Shown here: one piece after another, positions 53,585 through 62,061 of the stretch
Numbering within the stretch: position 1 is the stretch's first letter
Layout: every line of letters starts with the position of its first letter
Assembly (NCBI RefSeq): GCF_024746795.1
Contig: NZ_CP080524.1
Span: 3,698,001 to 3,762,000, forward strand
Length of the DNA stretch: 64,000 nucleotides
Source of the DNA: Mesorhizobium sp. AR10
GTDB lineage: Bacteria > Pseudomonadota > Alphaproteobacteria > Rhizobiales > Rhizobiaceae
Direction: 5' to 3'
Notes under the pieces: generated by a model
Databases searched by the model: none
What the model saw: the letters and a program-made list of their open reading frames with translations, nothing else
What the model was told of the DNA's origin: nothing
Program-made: the position numbers and the translations under genes

Positions 53585-54226
53585 TTTCGGCAGTCGAGCG
53601 TACCGAGAACGTGCGGGTCGAGGCCGCCCGGATGATGAAGCAGACCGTCATTCGGTCGACGGCCTCGCTCAGGAAACGGGGTCTGCTGATGGCGACCCTA
53701 TGCGCCCGCCATTGTGCGCGCCTTCGGACAGCCACCGCAGGCAATTAGGCGAAACGCATATGGGGTAGCAGCCTGAAGGCTTTGATCCGCCTCTCCGGAG
53801 CAGCATCGACATCACAACGGGGCTTCTGAAGCTTCGCCCATAGTCCGCATAGGGGTCACAACTTGTCATTTTGCCCCCTCAGTTTTGAAGGTCGCCAATG
53901 GGTCAAGTCACGACATCGGACTTTGGAGGTTGAATGTCCGCTATCGCTCTTCCCTGACCACAAGCGGACCTACTGCGCCCGGCCCAATGCTGCCGGGCGG
54001 CAATGCGCCGCATGTCGGTCGTTGAGACTGCCCTAGCCGCATCCTAAAAGCGGACATCCGAACAACAGGCGAGGCGGCACGTTTGCGCCACATAGAGGAG
54101 CGCGTGTCCAGATCCTTGTTCTGCTCCCGTTGTGCGACTAGGCGTTAGCGCAAATCAGAACCAGGCGTGGTCTACTGGCTGTCGATGAGATAGCCTAGGT
54201 TGCTGCCCAACACTAAGGCGAAACCC
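53585..54226. other. Non-coding stretch with repeat-like GTCCGCT motifs
   Basis: No intact gene is supported in this 642-bp region. It holds a motif TGAATGTCCGCTATCG (53931-53946) that recurs with one mismatch at 59161-59176 on the same strand. An inverted AAGCGGACATCCGAACAAC (54048-54066) mirrors the sequence following the 59161 copy. These look like remnants of an intergenic repeat family. Confidence 0.5.
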
Positions 54227-54985
54227 ATGAGCGCCTTCTCGACCGGAGGGGTCGTATTACTCTGCCTGTCCTGCGCCGCTTCGATCGGAATGCTGCTTCG
54301 TGCCAATCTACCTGACCACCATGTGAGCGCCGACTCGAAAGATGCGATCAAGTTAGCCACAGCGGTGGTCGGGACGTTGTCGGCGCTTGCGCTCGGGCTT
54401 TTGATTGCCTCAGCCAAAACCAACTTCAATGACGCGGAGAGCGAGCTGCGGACTTCCGTGGCACGTCTGCTGCTGCTCGACCGTGTCATGGCGCACTACG
54501 GTCCAGAGACTCAGCAGACACGGGGGCTGCTGCGAAAGCTTGTTGAGAACCGATTAAATGAGGCCTGGGGCAACGCGAACGAGGCAACGGACGATACTGC
54601 GGCTGAAGACCTGGGCATCGAACCTGTTCAGGACCAACTTCGGGCGCTGTCTCCGCAGACCGATGCTCAGCGTTCGATCCAGGCCCGCGCCCTTCAGGTC
54701 AGCGGGCAAATCGCGGAGGCCCATTGGTTAGCGATCGAAGCACGCGGCGAAGGGTTGCCGTGGCCGTTCCTTGCGATTCTGGTGTTCTGGTTGAGCTTGA
54801 TGTTCTTCACCTTCGGACTTTGGGCGCCCGTCAACGTGACGGTCATCTGCACATTGCTTGTTTGCGCGCTGTCGGTCGCGAGCGCAGTCTTCCTGATCGT
54901 CGATATGTCCCATCCTTATCTTGGATTCGTCCACGTTTCGGATGCTCCGTTGCGCGATGCCCTTGAACGCATGGGACGGAGGTAG
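54227..54985 (+). CDS. DUF4239 membrane protein
   Basis: A 252-residue protein with two N-terminal membrane spans, a charged central domain and two C-terminal spans, the DUF4239 (bestrophin-like) layout. V-V-G-T-L-S-A-L-A-L-G-L-L-I-A-S-A-K near residues 44-61 and the later W-P-F-L-A-I-L-V-F-W-L are family features. Function is unknown; relation to anion channels has been suggested for the family. The ATG at 54227 is preferred to an upstream TTG because AAGG lies at the right distance. Confidence 0.8.
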   Translation: MSAFSTGGVVLLCLSCAASIGMLLRANLPDHHVSADSKDAIKLATAVVGTLSALALGLLIASAKTNFNDAESELRTSVARLLLLDRVMAHYGPETQQTRGLLRKLVENRLNEAWGNANEATDDTAAEDLGIEPVQDQLRALSPQTDAQRSIQARALQVSGQIAEAHWLAIEARGEGLPWPFLAILVFWLSLMFFTFGLWAPVNVTVICTLLVCALSVASAVFLIVDMSHPYLGFVHVSDAPLRDALERMGRR

Positions 54986-55108
54986 ATTATGAGCATCGCT
55001 CTTCGACGGAGCCATCCCGCACCCCTACCAGGATCGACGCCTCAGACGCCGGGCTCCTCCAAGGGATTGGTTTGATTTGATCGCTTCGTGAGGGGCCGCT
55101 TCCGGCCG

Positions 55109-55903
55109 TCATTTCTTAGGAAACAGCAGGGTGATGGTCGTCCTAATTCCCCACTCCGGTCCGCCCTCTGGTGCTACGGCATAGTACTTCGCGCCGATCT
55201 GAAAACTGACGGGTTGTTCGCCGATCTTGAGCACCTGGGCAAACCCGAGATTGAGGGGAACGGTCCATTGCTCGGCTTCCCAATTGTAGGTTGCCTCCGC
55301 ATTCAACGAGACCGACCGGCCATGGCCCAGACTATACGAAACGAAGGGCTGCAGGAAAGTGGAACTCACGTCGGCGCGGTCGCCTTGGCCGGCGAATGAC
55401 CAGACGTGATTTGCCAATCCTCCTACTGTCCATTCACCCTTTTGAACCAACGCGACAGCAGTAGGACCAGCCCCCCATTTGCCGCTGCCAAGAAAATCAT
55501 CCGTCGCCGTCGGCAGCAGGAAGACCGGCCCTATGCCCCAGATCAAGCCGCCGGCTGTTGGGGCCTTCGGCGAAAAGAAAAGGCTCTGCGTAACGTCCCC
55601 CAATCCGAAAACATCGCCGTCGGGCGTGTAATCGCGATAGCTCACCGGTAGAATTGTACGGGATATCACGTTCCACTCGTCGTTCAGCGAAATCGGAATG
55701 ACAGGCTGGATGTTCAGCGTGTAGGCAAACCCGTTGTCGTCTGGTCCGGCTCCAAAATCGAAATTGCTCTGGAATGGCACACTGATCAGGCTCGCAATCG
55801 GATTGGCGAGTTGCTTGGACAATTCGTCGGCGTCCTGAGCAAAAGCTCCGGCCGCACCGTACATTAAGAACAGTCCGGACATCGCCGACAAACACGTCTT
55901 CAT
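55109..55903 (-). CDS. Outer-membrane beta-barrel protein (phenol-degradation MetA-like transporter family)
   Basis: A 264-residue protein with a signal peptide cleaved near A-G-A-F-A-Q (residue 23). The rest is a series of alternating strands ending with L-L-F-P-K-K, as in beta-barrels. Landmarks are L-A-N-P-I-A-S-L-I-S-V-P-F-Q near residues 31-44, N-I-Q-P-V-I-P and G-L-G-D-V. It probably lets small hydrophobic or aromatic molecules cross the outer membrane. The start is set at M-K-T, after GGAAGGG. It precedes two DUF1254 genes in genome order and lies on their strand. Confidence 0.8.
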   Translation of the reverse strand: MKTCLSAMSGLFLMYGAAGAFAQDADELSKQLANPIASLISVPFQSNFDFGAGPDDNGFAYTLNIQPVIPISLNDEWNVISRTILPVSYRDYTPDGDVFGLGDVTQSLFFSPKAPTAGGLIWGIGPVFLLPTATDDFLGSGKWGAGPTAVALVQKGEWTVGGLANHVWSFAGQGDRADVSSTFLQPFVSYSLGHGRSVSLNAEATYNWEAEQWTVPLNLGFAQVLKIGEQPVSFQIGAKYYAVAPEGGPEWGIRTTITLLFPKK

Positions 55904-56027
55904 GATGATCCCTTCCGTCGTAGACAAATGCGGGTCGACCGCCGCCTGCATTCCGCTCTAGCGACTAGCCGGTTTCGAGTGGCTGTTGCTTCCCGACGCT
56001 CCGTCGGCACGCCCCCCGCGGACTTGA

Positions 56028-57425
56028 TCAAGGCGTTTTTGTCATCGGCGGATGCTTCCATGTGCCGTTGAGCGCTGCTTCCTTCGGCCAATAGAGGCGC
56101 AGCGCAATGAAGAAGGGGCCCTTGGGCGCTGGCAGCCAGTTCGGCTCCATGTCTTTGCCCGGCGACTCGCTCTGCACATAGAAGGTGTAGCCGCCATCAG
56201 CATCCTTTACGAATTGGGGCAGCATCGGTTTGTTCAGAAGGTAGCGGTTGATAGGATTGGCAACCAGCAGACTCGCCGGCAGATCATACATCGTCATTGA
56301 CCAGAAGGCGTGGACCGGCGGCATCTGGTCGGCCGTGAAGCGGACTGTGTAGCGGTTGGCGCCGTCGAGCTTCTGCCCACCGGCGTCAACGGCATAGATG
56401 GGGTACATCGCCTCCTGCTTCGAATTGCCGTAGATGCCAAGGACAGCCGCAGCCATGCGATAAAGGTAGTTGTTCTTGAGGTATTCGCGTGTGCCGAACA
56501 TGTCGCCCGAGGTCACTTCCCCTGCATCGACCTTCTTCTTCAGATTTTCGAGGTCATCCCAGGCATCGGCCATGCCTTGCTCGATGGCGGTTTTGATCTC
56601 CGGAGTGAGTGCACTTCCGTCGAAGGTCTTTCCGGCGCCAACCCCGATCTTCCCGAAACGCGCCATCAGTTCGGTTTCGGACGGATTGGTCGGGGTGAAC
56701 TGCAGGAGGAAGTTTAAGATGTTGAAGAACTCAGGTGACTTCCTCTCGTCCTCTGCGCTCAGCGGCTTCATGAAATCGATTGCAGGCGCAGGGGCTGGCG
56801 CGGGCTGGCCGAGAAACGCCGAAAGCGGCTCGGCCCTGTAGCCAGTCTGGACCTTCTTCACATTGTCGAGGTCATCTGGATTGAAAAGCTGCGTGCGATA
56901 GGCCGCGATGATAAGGTCGGTCTCCGAGCGAAACACCTTCTTCACGCCAGCCGGCGTCTCGCCTTGCCAGCCCGGGCCGGCGATCAGGAAGCTGCCGCCG
57001 TCGTTGCCGGTCGCGCGGCTGCCGATGTAATCGAAGTTGAACGTATAGGCGTCGATGAGCTGGATGCTGAAGTAGCGATCTTTCTCGATCGGGGGAACAG
57101 TTAGCACCATCGGTTCAGCGCGCAGGTCCATACCGATCATCGAGTAGGGCGTGTCGGAGTTGGGTGTCTGGATCGCTTTGTCCTCCGGCGTGTAGACGCG
57201 CGGGATGTTGGTGAGCTGGTTCCAAGGCGCCTTGTATTCTGGGTTCTTGGTGTCAACGAAATAAGCGTACTGGATGCGGTAGTTGTCGACCATCGGGAAC
57301 CCGTAGACATAGGCTTCCTTGGCTATCTCACGGGCTTCAGCCACCGTTACATCTTGTGCTTGGCTGGTGGAGGCTGAGGTCAGACCACCGGCAATCGCCA
57401 GGGCCACAATTGCCATACGTAACAT
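56028..57425 (-). CDS. DUF1254/DUF1214 periplasmic protein (copy 1)
   Basis: A 465-residue secreted protein with a signal peptide cleaved near S-Q-A-Q. The N-terminal DUF1254 domain (Y-V-Y-G-F-P-M-V-D-N-Y-R near residues 38-49, T-P-N-S-D-T-P-Y near 86-93) and C-terminal DUF1214 domain (A-F-W-S-M-T-M-Y-D and N-W-L-P-A-P-K-G-P-F) are complete. Function is not established. The start at 57425 follows GGAGGAG. It is a tandem paralogue of the next protein, with most residues shared. Confidence 0.92.
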   Translation of the reverse strand: MLRMAIVALAIAGGLTSASTSQAQDVTVAEAREIAKEAYVYGFPMVDNYRIQYAYFVDTKNPEYKAPWNQLTNIPRVYTPEDKAIQTPNSDTPYSMIGMDLRAEPMVLTVPPIEKDRYFSIQLIDAYTFNFDYIGSRATGNDGGSFLIAGPGWQGETPAGVKKVFRSETDLIIAAYRTQLFNPDDLDNVKKVQTGYRAEPLSAFLGQPAPAPAPAIDFMKPLSAEDERKSPEFFNILNFLLQFTPTNPSETELMARFGKIGVGAGKTFDGSALTPEIKTAIEQGMADAWDDLENLKKKVDAGEVTSGDMFGTREYLKNNYLYRMAAAVLGIYGNSKQEAMYPIYAVDAGGQKLDGANRYTVRFTADQMPPVHAFWSMTMYDLPASLLVANPINRYLLNKPMLPQFVKDADGGYTFYVQSESPGKDMEPNWLPAPKGPFFIALRLYWPKEAALNGTWKHPPMTKTP

Positions 57426-57490
57426 TGGGATTCTCCTCCGTTGTGAGGGTGTTCGCGAGATTTGCTCGCGAGACAGTTCCAGCCTCGCAA

Positions 57491-58903
57491 TCACTGGGTC
57501 TTCGTCGCGGGCGGCGCCTTCCAGGTACCGTTGAGCGCTTCCTCTTTCGGCCAATAGAGGCGCATGAAAGCGATGAACGGACCTTTGGGCGCAGGCAGCC
57601 AGTTCGGCTCCATGTCTTTGCCCGGCGACTCGTTCTGGACATAGAGTGTCAAGCCGCCATCGGCATCCTTCACCAATTCCGGCAGCATCGGCGAATTGAT
57701 CAGGTAGCGGTTGATCGGATTGGCGACGAGCAAGCTCTGCGGCAGCTCATACATCGTCAGCGACCAGAACGCGTTGACTGGCGGTAGCTGGCCCGATGCG
57801 AATTTTACGGTGTAGCGGTTGGCGCCGTCGAGTTTCTGGCCGTCGGTGTCAACGGCAAATATCGGATACATCGCCTCCTGCTTCGAATTGCCGCCGATGC
57901 CGATCACGGCGCCCGCCATCCGGTAGAGGTAATTGTCCTTCAAAAACGCGCGCGACCCGAACAGGTCGCTAGTCGTCACTTTGCCCGTATCGAGCTCGGT
58001 TTTCTGCAAGTTGGCGAGATCGGCCCAGGCATCGGCTATTCCCTGCTCGATGGCGGTTTTCACTTCAGGAGAGAGCGAGCTCACATCGATCGTCTTTCCC
58101 GCGCCAACGCCAATCTTGGCGAAACGCGCCATCAGTTCGGTCTCCGAGGGATGTGTCGGTGCGAACTGGAGAGCGAAGTTCAACATGTTGAAGAATTCAG
58201 GCGATGTCTTTTGTTCGGCGGGTGTCAGCGGCTTGATGTAATCAATTGGCACGGCCGCGGGCGCGGGCTGTCCGAGAAACGCAGATAGTGTCTGCACTTT
58301 GTAGCCGGCCTGGACTTTCTTCACCTCATCAAGGTCGGCCGGATTGAAGAGCTGCGTGCGGTAGACGCCCCAGTTAAAGTCGGTATCAGAGCGGATCACT
58401 TTTTTCACGCCCGCAGGCGTATCGCCTTTCCAGCCCGGTCCGGCGACAAGGAAGCTGCCGCCATCGTTGCCGGTCGCGCGACTGCCGATATAGTCGACGA
58501 TGTACGTGTACCCATCGATTATCTGGACGCTGTAATAGCGCTTCTCATCGATCGCCGGCATGGTCAGCACTATGGGTTCGGCGCGCAGATCCATGCCGAG
58601 CCACGAGTAGGGCGTATCCGAATTGGGCGTCACGAACGCGGTGTCGGCCGGCGTGTACACGCGTGGCGTGTTGATGATGGTGTTCCATGGTCCCTTGAAT
58701 TCGGGATTTTTACTGTCTTCGAAATAGGCGTATTGGATGCGGTAACTGTCCACCATCGGGTAGCCGTAGACATAGGCTTCCTTGGCTATGGCGCGGGCTT
58801 CCTCGGGTGTGACGTCTTGGGCTTGCGCCAGCGCCGGGGCAAAGCCGGCGATAGATGCTGCGACCAGACAGGCAGCAGCAAAACTGCGTCTCGAAAGGTT
58901 CAT
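57491..58903 (-). CDS. DUF1254/DUF1214 periplasmic protein (copy 2)
   Basis: A 470-residue paralogue of the preceding entry, with the same DUF1254 (Y-V-Y-G-Y-P-M-V-D-S-Y-R) and DUF1214 (A-F-W-S-L-T-M-Y-E) blocks. Its signal peptide carries S-R-R-S-F-A, a twin-arginine-like motif, unlike copy 1, so the two may leave the cytoplasm by different routes. GGAGG precedes the start at 58903. It lies upstream of copy 1 with 65 bp between, and is probably co-transcribed. Confidence 0.92.
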   Translation of the reverse strand: MNLSRRSFAAACLVAASIAGFAPALAQAQDVTPEEARAIAKEAYVYGYPMVDSYRIQYAYFEDSKNPEFKGPWNTIINTPRVYTPADTAFVTPNSDTPYSWLGMDLRAEPIVLTMPAIDEKRYYSVQIIDGYTYIVDYIGSRATGNDGGSFLVAGPGWKGDTPAGVKKVIRSDTDFNWGVYRTQLFNPADLDEVKKVQAGYKVQTLSAFLGQPAPAAVPIDYIKPLTPAEQKTSPEFFNMLNFALQFAPTHPSETELMARFAKIGVGAGKTIDVSSLSPEVKTAIEQGIADAWADLANLQKTELDTGKVTTSDLFGSRAFLKDNYLYRMAGAVIGIGGNSKQEAMYPIFAVDTDGQKLDGANRYTVKFASGQLPPVNAFWSLTMYELPQSLLVANPINRYLINSPMLPELVKDADGGLTLYVQNESPGKDMEPNWLPAPKGPFIAFMRLYWPKEEALNGTWKAPPATKTQ

Positions 58904-59257
58904 GACCGTGTCCTCCGGGGTACGCTGCGTCAACGTTGGTCGGCATGCAAGGTAAGTAACCGTATGTTACGTCTGGAAGGCTGATTATTGGGACTGCGCG
59001 TGGACTAGCTTGGCAATCCGACTGGCTGCGCCGATTTCGGCGATAAGACGGTCCACGGTTTCTTGTCGTTCTGCCTCTCTGACGCTGGCCAAGGCTGATG
59101 CTTGCCTCCTGTTCGTGAACATCCGCATCGAGGCAGCTTCGGGCCTTGGTCTCACCCGGGTGAACGTCCGCTATCGTTGTTCGGATGCCAGAGGCAGCCA
59201 TTCCGCTAACGGCCAATTTCAGTCGTCCCGATCGAAGGCCAGTGCGGCCAGGCGCTT
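58904..59257. other. Gap with a second GTCCGCT repeat copy
   Basis: The gap contains the promoter side of the DUF1254 pair and a TGAACGTCCGCTATCG motif (59161-59176) matching the one at 53931-53946. Frames across it have no family resemblance. Confidence 0.5.
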
Positions 59258-60103
59258 TCAGCGATCGGCTTCGCGCTGCATTGTGGGGCAGGGAAGGGCG
59301 CGTGTCTTGCCTCGGACAACGTCCTCGCCGGACAACTGCCCACATTTGCTTGCTATCATCCGTTGCCCGGAGGTTGGGCGGACCAAAATGAAGCTCTCAA
59401 ATCTCTGATTTCTCGTGGAAATCAGATCCAAGCGTGACCGCTCGTGATCCACAATCACAGTGGGGTATCGAGCGGGATTGTTGTGGACCAGTATGATTGC
59501 CGTGGCCGAGAGTTCGAGCGCCCGCTTGACCACTTCACGCGGATAGACCGGCGTGTGGTCGACAGTGCCGACCTGTTGCACCTCATCGGCGATCAGCATG
59601 TTCTTCTTGTCGAGGAACAGAATGCGGAATTGTTCACGATTTTCGAAGGCCATGGCTGAGCGGCAATATTCGAGAAGCTGCGTCCAGGACGACAAAAGCT
59701 CGCGGCCCTGGATCTCGCCGCGCGCCATGCGCTGCGCCGCCGCGGCAATCACCTTGAGATCGACCGCCACCGCCGGACCAATTCCCTTGACCTCCTGAAG
59801 CAACGCCACAGGCGCGCCGAGAACCTCGGCCAGCGTGCCGAAGCGCGCCAGCAGCGCCTTGGCGATCGGCTTGGTGTCGATGCGAGGGATCAGGCGAAAG
59901 AGCAAAAGCTCCAAGAGTTCGTAGTCGGGCAGCGCGTTAGGGCCGGCGGTTGCGAACCGTTGGCGCAAGCGGTCGCGGTGACCGAGATAATGCGGCTGCT
60001 CGACCGCTGCGGTCTTCGCAGGCGGCTGAATCCGCGCTTCGGAGAAGAATCCCCGCTCGTCGTCGTCGCCGATATTCCCCATAAGCTGCCCACATCCAGC
60101 CAT
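59258..60103 (-). pseudogene. radC: radC 5' part fused to unrelated 3' sequence
   Basis: The first 210 or so residues are a good RadC: helix-hairpin-helix region (G-I-G-P-A-V-A near 107-113), then [24 protein letters not shown] and [11 protein letters not shown]. At the JAMM motif, where H-N-H-P-S-G-D-P should stand, it reads H-N-N-P-A-R-Y-P and the remaining 70 residues are unrelated. The metal site is lost, so this is a truncated chimera. The missing end is found at 37944-38108. The gene lies 36 bp downstream of map, its usual neighbour in rhizobia (from memory). Confidence 0.88.
59438..59485. repeat. Putative attachment-site region at the radC break
   Basis: The break lies within GGGATTGTTGTG (59474-59485), which matches GGGATGGTTGTG at 38091-38102 inside radC fragment 2 at 11 of 12 positions. 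An inverted repeat CCGCTCG/CGAGCGG (59438-59444 and 59469-59475) abuts it. A further hairpin, CTGATTTC-tcgtg-GAAATCAG, lies at 59405-59425. This is the pattern of a recombination site, but no recombinase gene is seen. Confidence 0.45.
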
Positions 60104-60139
60104 CTGCAGGGCAAGATGCCCGCCCGTTCTGGCGAAATA

Positions 60140-60967
60140 CTAGGCCGGCAGGCCGGGGCGGTCGAGGTTTTTTGGTGACAGCGTGAAAATCTCGCAGCCG
60201 GTCTCGGTGACGCCGATCGTGTGCTCGTACTGTGCCGACAGCGAGCGGTCGCGCGTCACCGCTGTCCAGCCGTCCGACAGAACCTTCACATGCGGCCGGC
60301 CGAGATTGATCATCGGCTCGACAGTGAAGATCATGCCCGGACGCATCTCGACGCCTTCATGGGCGCTGCCATAGTGCAGGATATTGGGCGCATCATGAAA
60401 GAGCTGGCCGACGCCGTGGCCGCAGAAATCGCGCACCACCGAGCAGCGCTCGCCTTCGGCAAAGGTCTGGATGGCGGCGCCGATGGCGCCGGTGCGGGCA
60501 CCGGGCCTGATCGCGGCAATGCCGCGCATCAGGCATTCATGCGTGACCTCGAGCAGGCGCTCGGCGGCGCGCTTGATGGTGCCCACCGGGTACATGCGCG
60601 AGGAATCGCCGTGCCAGCCGTCTAGAATATAGGTGACGTCGATGTTGACGATGTCGCCATCCTTCAGCGGCTTGTTGTCGGGAATGCCATGACAGACGAC
60701 ATGGTTGATCGAGGTGCAGGACGACTTGGTGTAGCCGCGATAGTTGAGTGTCGCCGGCAACGCGCCGTGATCCATGCCGAACTCGAAGACGAAACGGTCG
60801 ATGGTTTCCGTGGTGACGCCCGGCCCGACCATCGGCACCAGTTCGTCAAGGCAGCGTGCGGTGAGGTCGCAGGCCTTGCGCATGCCGACAAAACCTTCTT
60901 CGCCATAAAGGCGGATCTGGCCGGTGTTTCTGAGGGGGGCCGTGGCGGCGTCGAGATAAGTAACCAT
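60140..60967 (-). CDS. map: Type I methionine aminopeptidase
   Basis: A 275-residue metallopeptidase that removes the initiator methionine in the cytoplasm. The metal ligands are in the expected order: I-N-I-D-V-T (D), D-S-S-R-M-Y region (D), H-G-V-G-Q-L-F-H-D (H), T-V-E-P-M (E) and the late E in Q-Y-E-H-T. The substrate-site histidine lies in V-C-H-G-I-P. It is probably essential and part of the core genome, which anchors the right side of the region. Confidence 0.97.
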   Translation of the reverse strand: MVTYLDAATAPLRNTGQIRLYGEEGFVGMRKACDLTARCLDELVPMVGPGVTTETIDRFVFEFGMDHGALPATLNYRGYTKSSCTSINHVVCHGIPDNKPLKDGDIVNIDVTYILDGWHGDSSRMYPVGTIKRAAERLLEVTHECLMRGIAAIRPGARTGAIGAAIQTFAEGERCSVVRDFCGHGVGQLFHDAPNILHYGSAHEGVEMRPGMIFTVEPMINLGRPHVKVLSDGWTAVTRDRSLSAQYEHTIGVTETGCEIFTLSPKNLDRPGLPA

Positions 60968-61181
60968 TGTGTCCGTTTGCCGGGGGTGGGGGCTAGAAAT
61001 GCGAGCTTGCCCAGAATCTCCCCAGATTTGGCACCGGATGGCGCAAGGTTCAAGGCCGAACTGCCGGCCACAGGCTCAACCAAGCGATATTCGGCTCCAT
61101 CATGTGGCTGTCCGGTCCCGCGCGAAGCCATTCGGCCGCAAAGCTTTCCTTTCTTCAATTGGTAGGGTAGGGCGGTCTCTG

Positions 61182-61574
61182 ATGGCATCCAAGCGCGCAA
61201 ACCCATTCACGTCGCCGATCAGGGCAGCATGCTCGGGCCTGATCGCCTTGCTGCTGGTTTCGCTGTTGTGCCTGGTCCAGTCGGATGCGACGGCATTCGC
61301 GACCGCCGCATCGGGTGGCGCCAGCATCAGCGCGACTCGGCAGGGCGATGCGATTGCGCTGCCGCGCGTAGCCGGCAAGAGCCAAGCTCTGGAAATTCGG
61401 ACCGCACGCCCGGTCCCGACCAAATTCGTCAGCGGCAATCCCGGTGCGCTAGCGCCACACGCCGCGTTCCTTCTGCTCGATCGGGTTCCGGCTATCCAGG
61501 CTGCGGTTGCATCCGTGTTCGCGCCCGCGCTGCAGACCAGTGCCAACCAGCCGCGTGCACCGCCGCTCAGGTAG
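61182..61574 (+). CDS. Hypothetical membrane-anchored protein
   Basis: A 130-residue frame starting with a basic segment and one hydrophobic helix (about residues 15-33), then an Ala/Pro-rich region without recognised domain. It is divergent from map. Support is moderate: the length, N-terminal anchor and downstream hairpin fit a gene, but no clear ribosome binding site precedes the ATG. Confidence 0.45.
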   Translation: MASKRANPFTSPIRAACSGLIALLLVSLLCLVQSDATAFATAASGGASISATRQGDAIALPRVAGKSQALEIRTARPVPTKFVSGNPGALAPHAAFLLLDRVPAIQAAVASVFAPALQTSANQPRAPPLR

Positions 61575-61580
61575 CGTAGG

Positions 61581-61596
61581 CGGTCAGGCGACCGCT
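61581..61596 (+). terminator. Possible weak terminator hairpin
   Basis: GCGGTC-aggc-GACCGC forms a perfect 6-bp stem 7 bp after the hypothetical gene's stop. Only a weak pyrimidine run (TCTCTCAGTTT) follows. Confidence 0.35.
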
Positions 61597-61689
61597 CTCT
61601 CAGTTTCCATCCTTGTTCGCGCTGCGACCCGTGCGGCGGCTTCAAGCCGTGCACCGGCCGTATGACGCGTTATTTCCGGAGCATTTTCA

Positions 61690-61926
61690 ATGAAACGCAT
61701 CAAAACAGTCCAAACCCTGTCTCGCGCGGCCTCGGCTGCTTTGTTCCTGGCGGTTCAGGCGCTCATCTGCATCGGAACCGTCTATTGGGCGATCGCCGAA
61801 ACGCTCGGCATGGCGGGCACGGCAGCACTGGTTCTCGGCACCATCTTTGCCGTGCCGTCGGTCTATGTCCTGACTATAGCCGCCCGCATGGCGTATGACG
61901 CCGAGACTGATCCGGCGAACCAATAG
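61690..61926 (+). CDS. Small two-span membrane protein of unknown function
   Basis: A 78-residue protein with a basic N-terminus and two hydrophobic segments (about residues 14-37 and 43-66), ending with D-A-E-T-D-P-A-N-Q. GGAG lies 9 bases before the ATG. No family is recognised. Confidence 0.65.
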   Translation: MKRIKTVQTLSRAASAALFLAVQALICIGTVYWAIAETLGMAGTAALVLGTIFAVPSVYVLTIAARMAYDAETDPANQ

Positions 61927-62020
61927 AGCCTTTCTGGCCTGCCGCAGGTCTTGCTGGCTCCGGCGACCGCAGTGACGACACATTTTTGGGTCAGAAGCCG
62001 GGCAAAGCAATTTTCTACGA

Positions 62021-62050
62021 CGAACGGCGTCGCCTCGGCGACGCCGTTCG
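62021..62050. repeat. 30-bp palindrome next to a ribosome binding site
   Basis: Two perfect 14-bp arms (62021-62034 and 62037-62050) with only TC between them. The palindrome ends directly at GGAGAG, the ribosome binding site of the DUF982 gene. In RNA it would form a very stable hairpin just before the site. It might control translation, end upstream transcription or be a remnant of a mobile palindrome. Confidence 0.7.
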
Positions 62051-62061
62051 GGAGAGATCGA

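Noticed and set aside
53103..54226. Possible mobile element between the DoxX and DUF4239 genes because of repeat-like motifs.
   Set aside because: No transposase, terminal inverted repeats or target duplication could be found; only short shared motifs remain.
59010..59408. A 132-residue frame beside the radC break.
   Set aside because: No ribosome binding site or family resemblance; it spans the repeat motif and the candidate recombination site.
60969..61181. Upstream 71-codon extension of the hypothetical gene at 61182.
   Set aside because: The extension covers the map promoter region and has no signal or domain, whereas the internal ATG opens with a basic segment and membrane helix.
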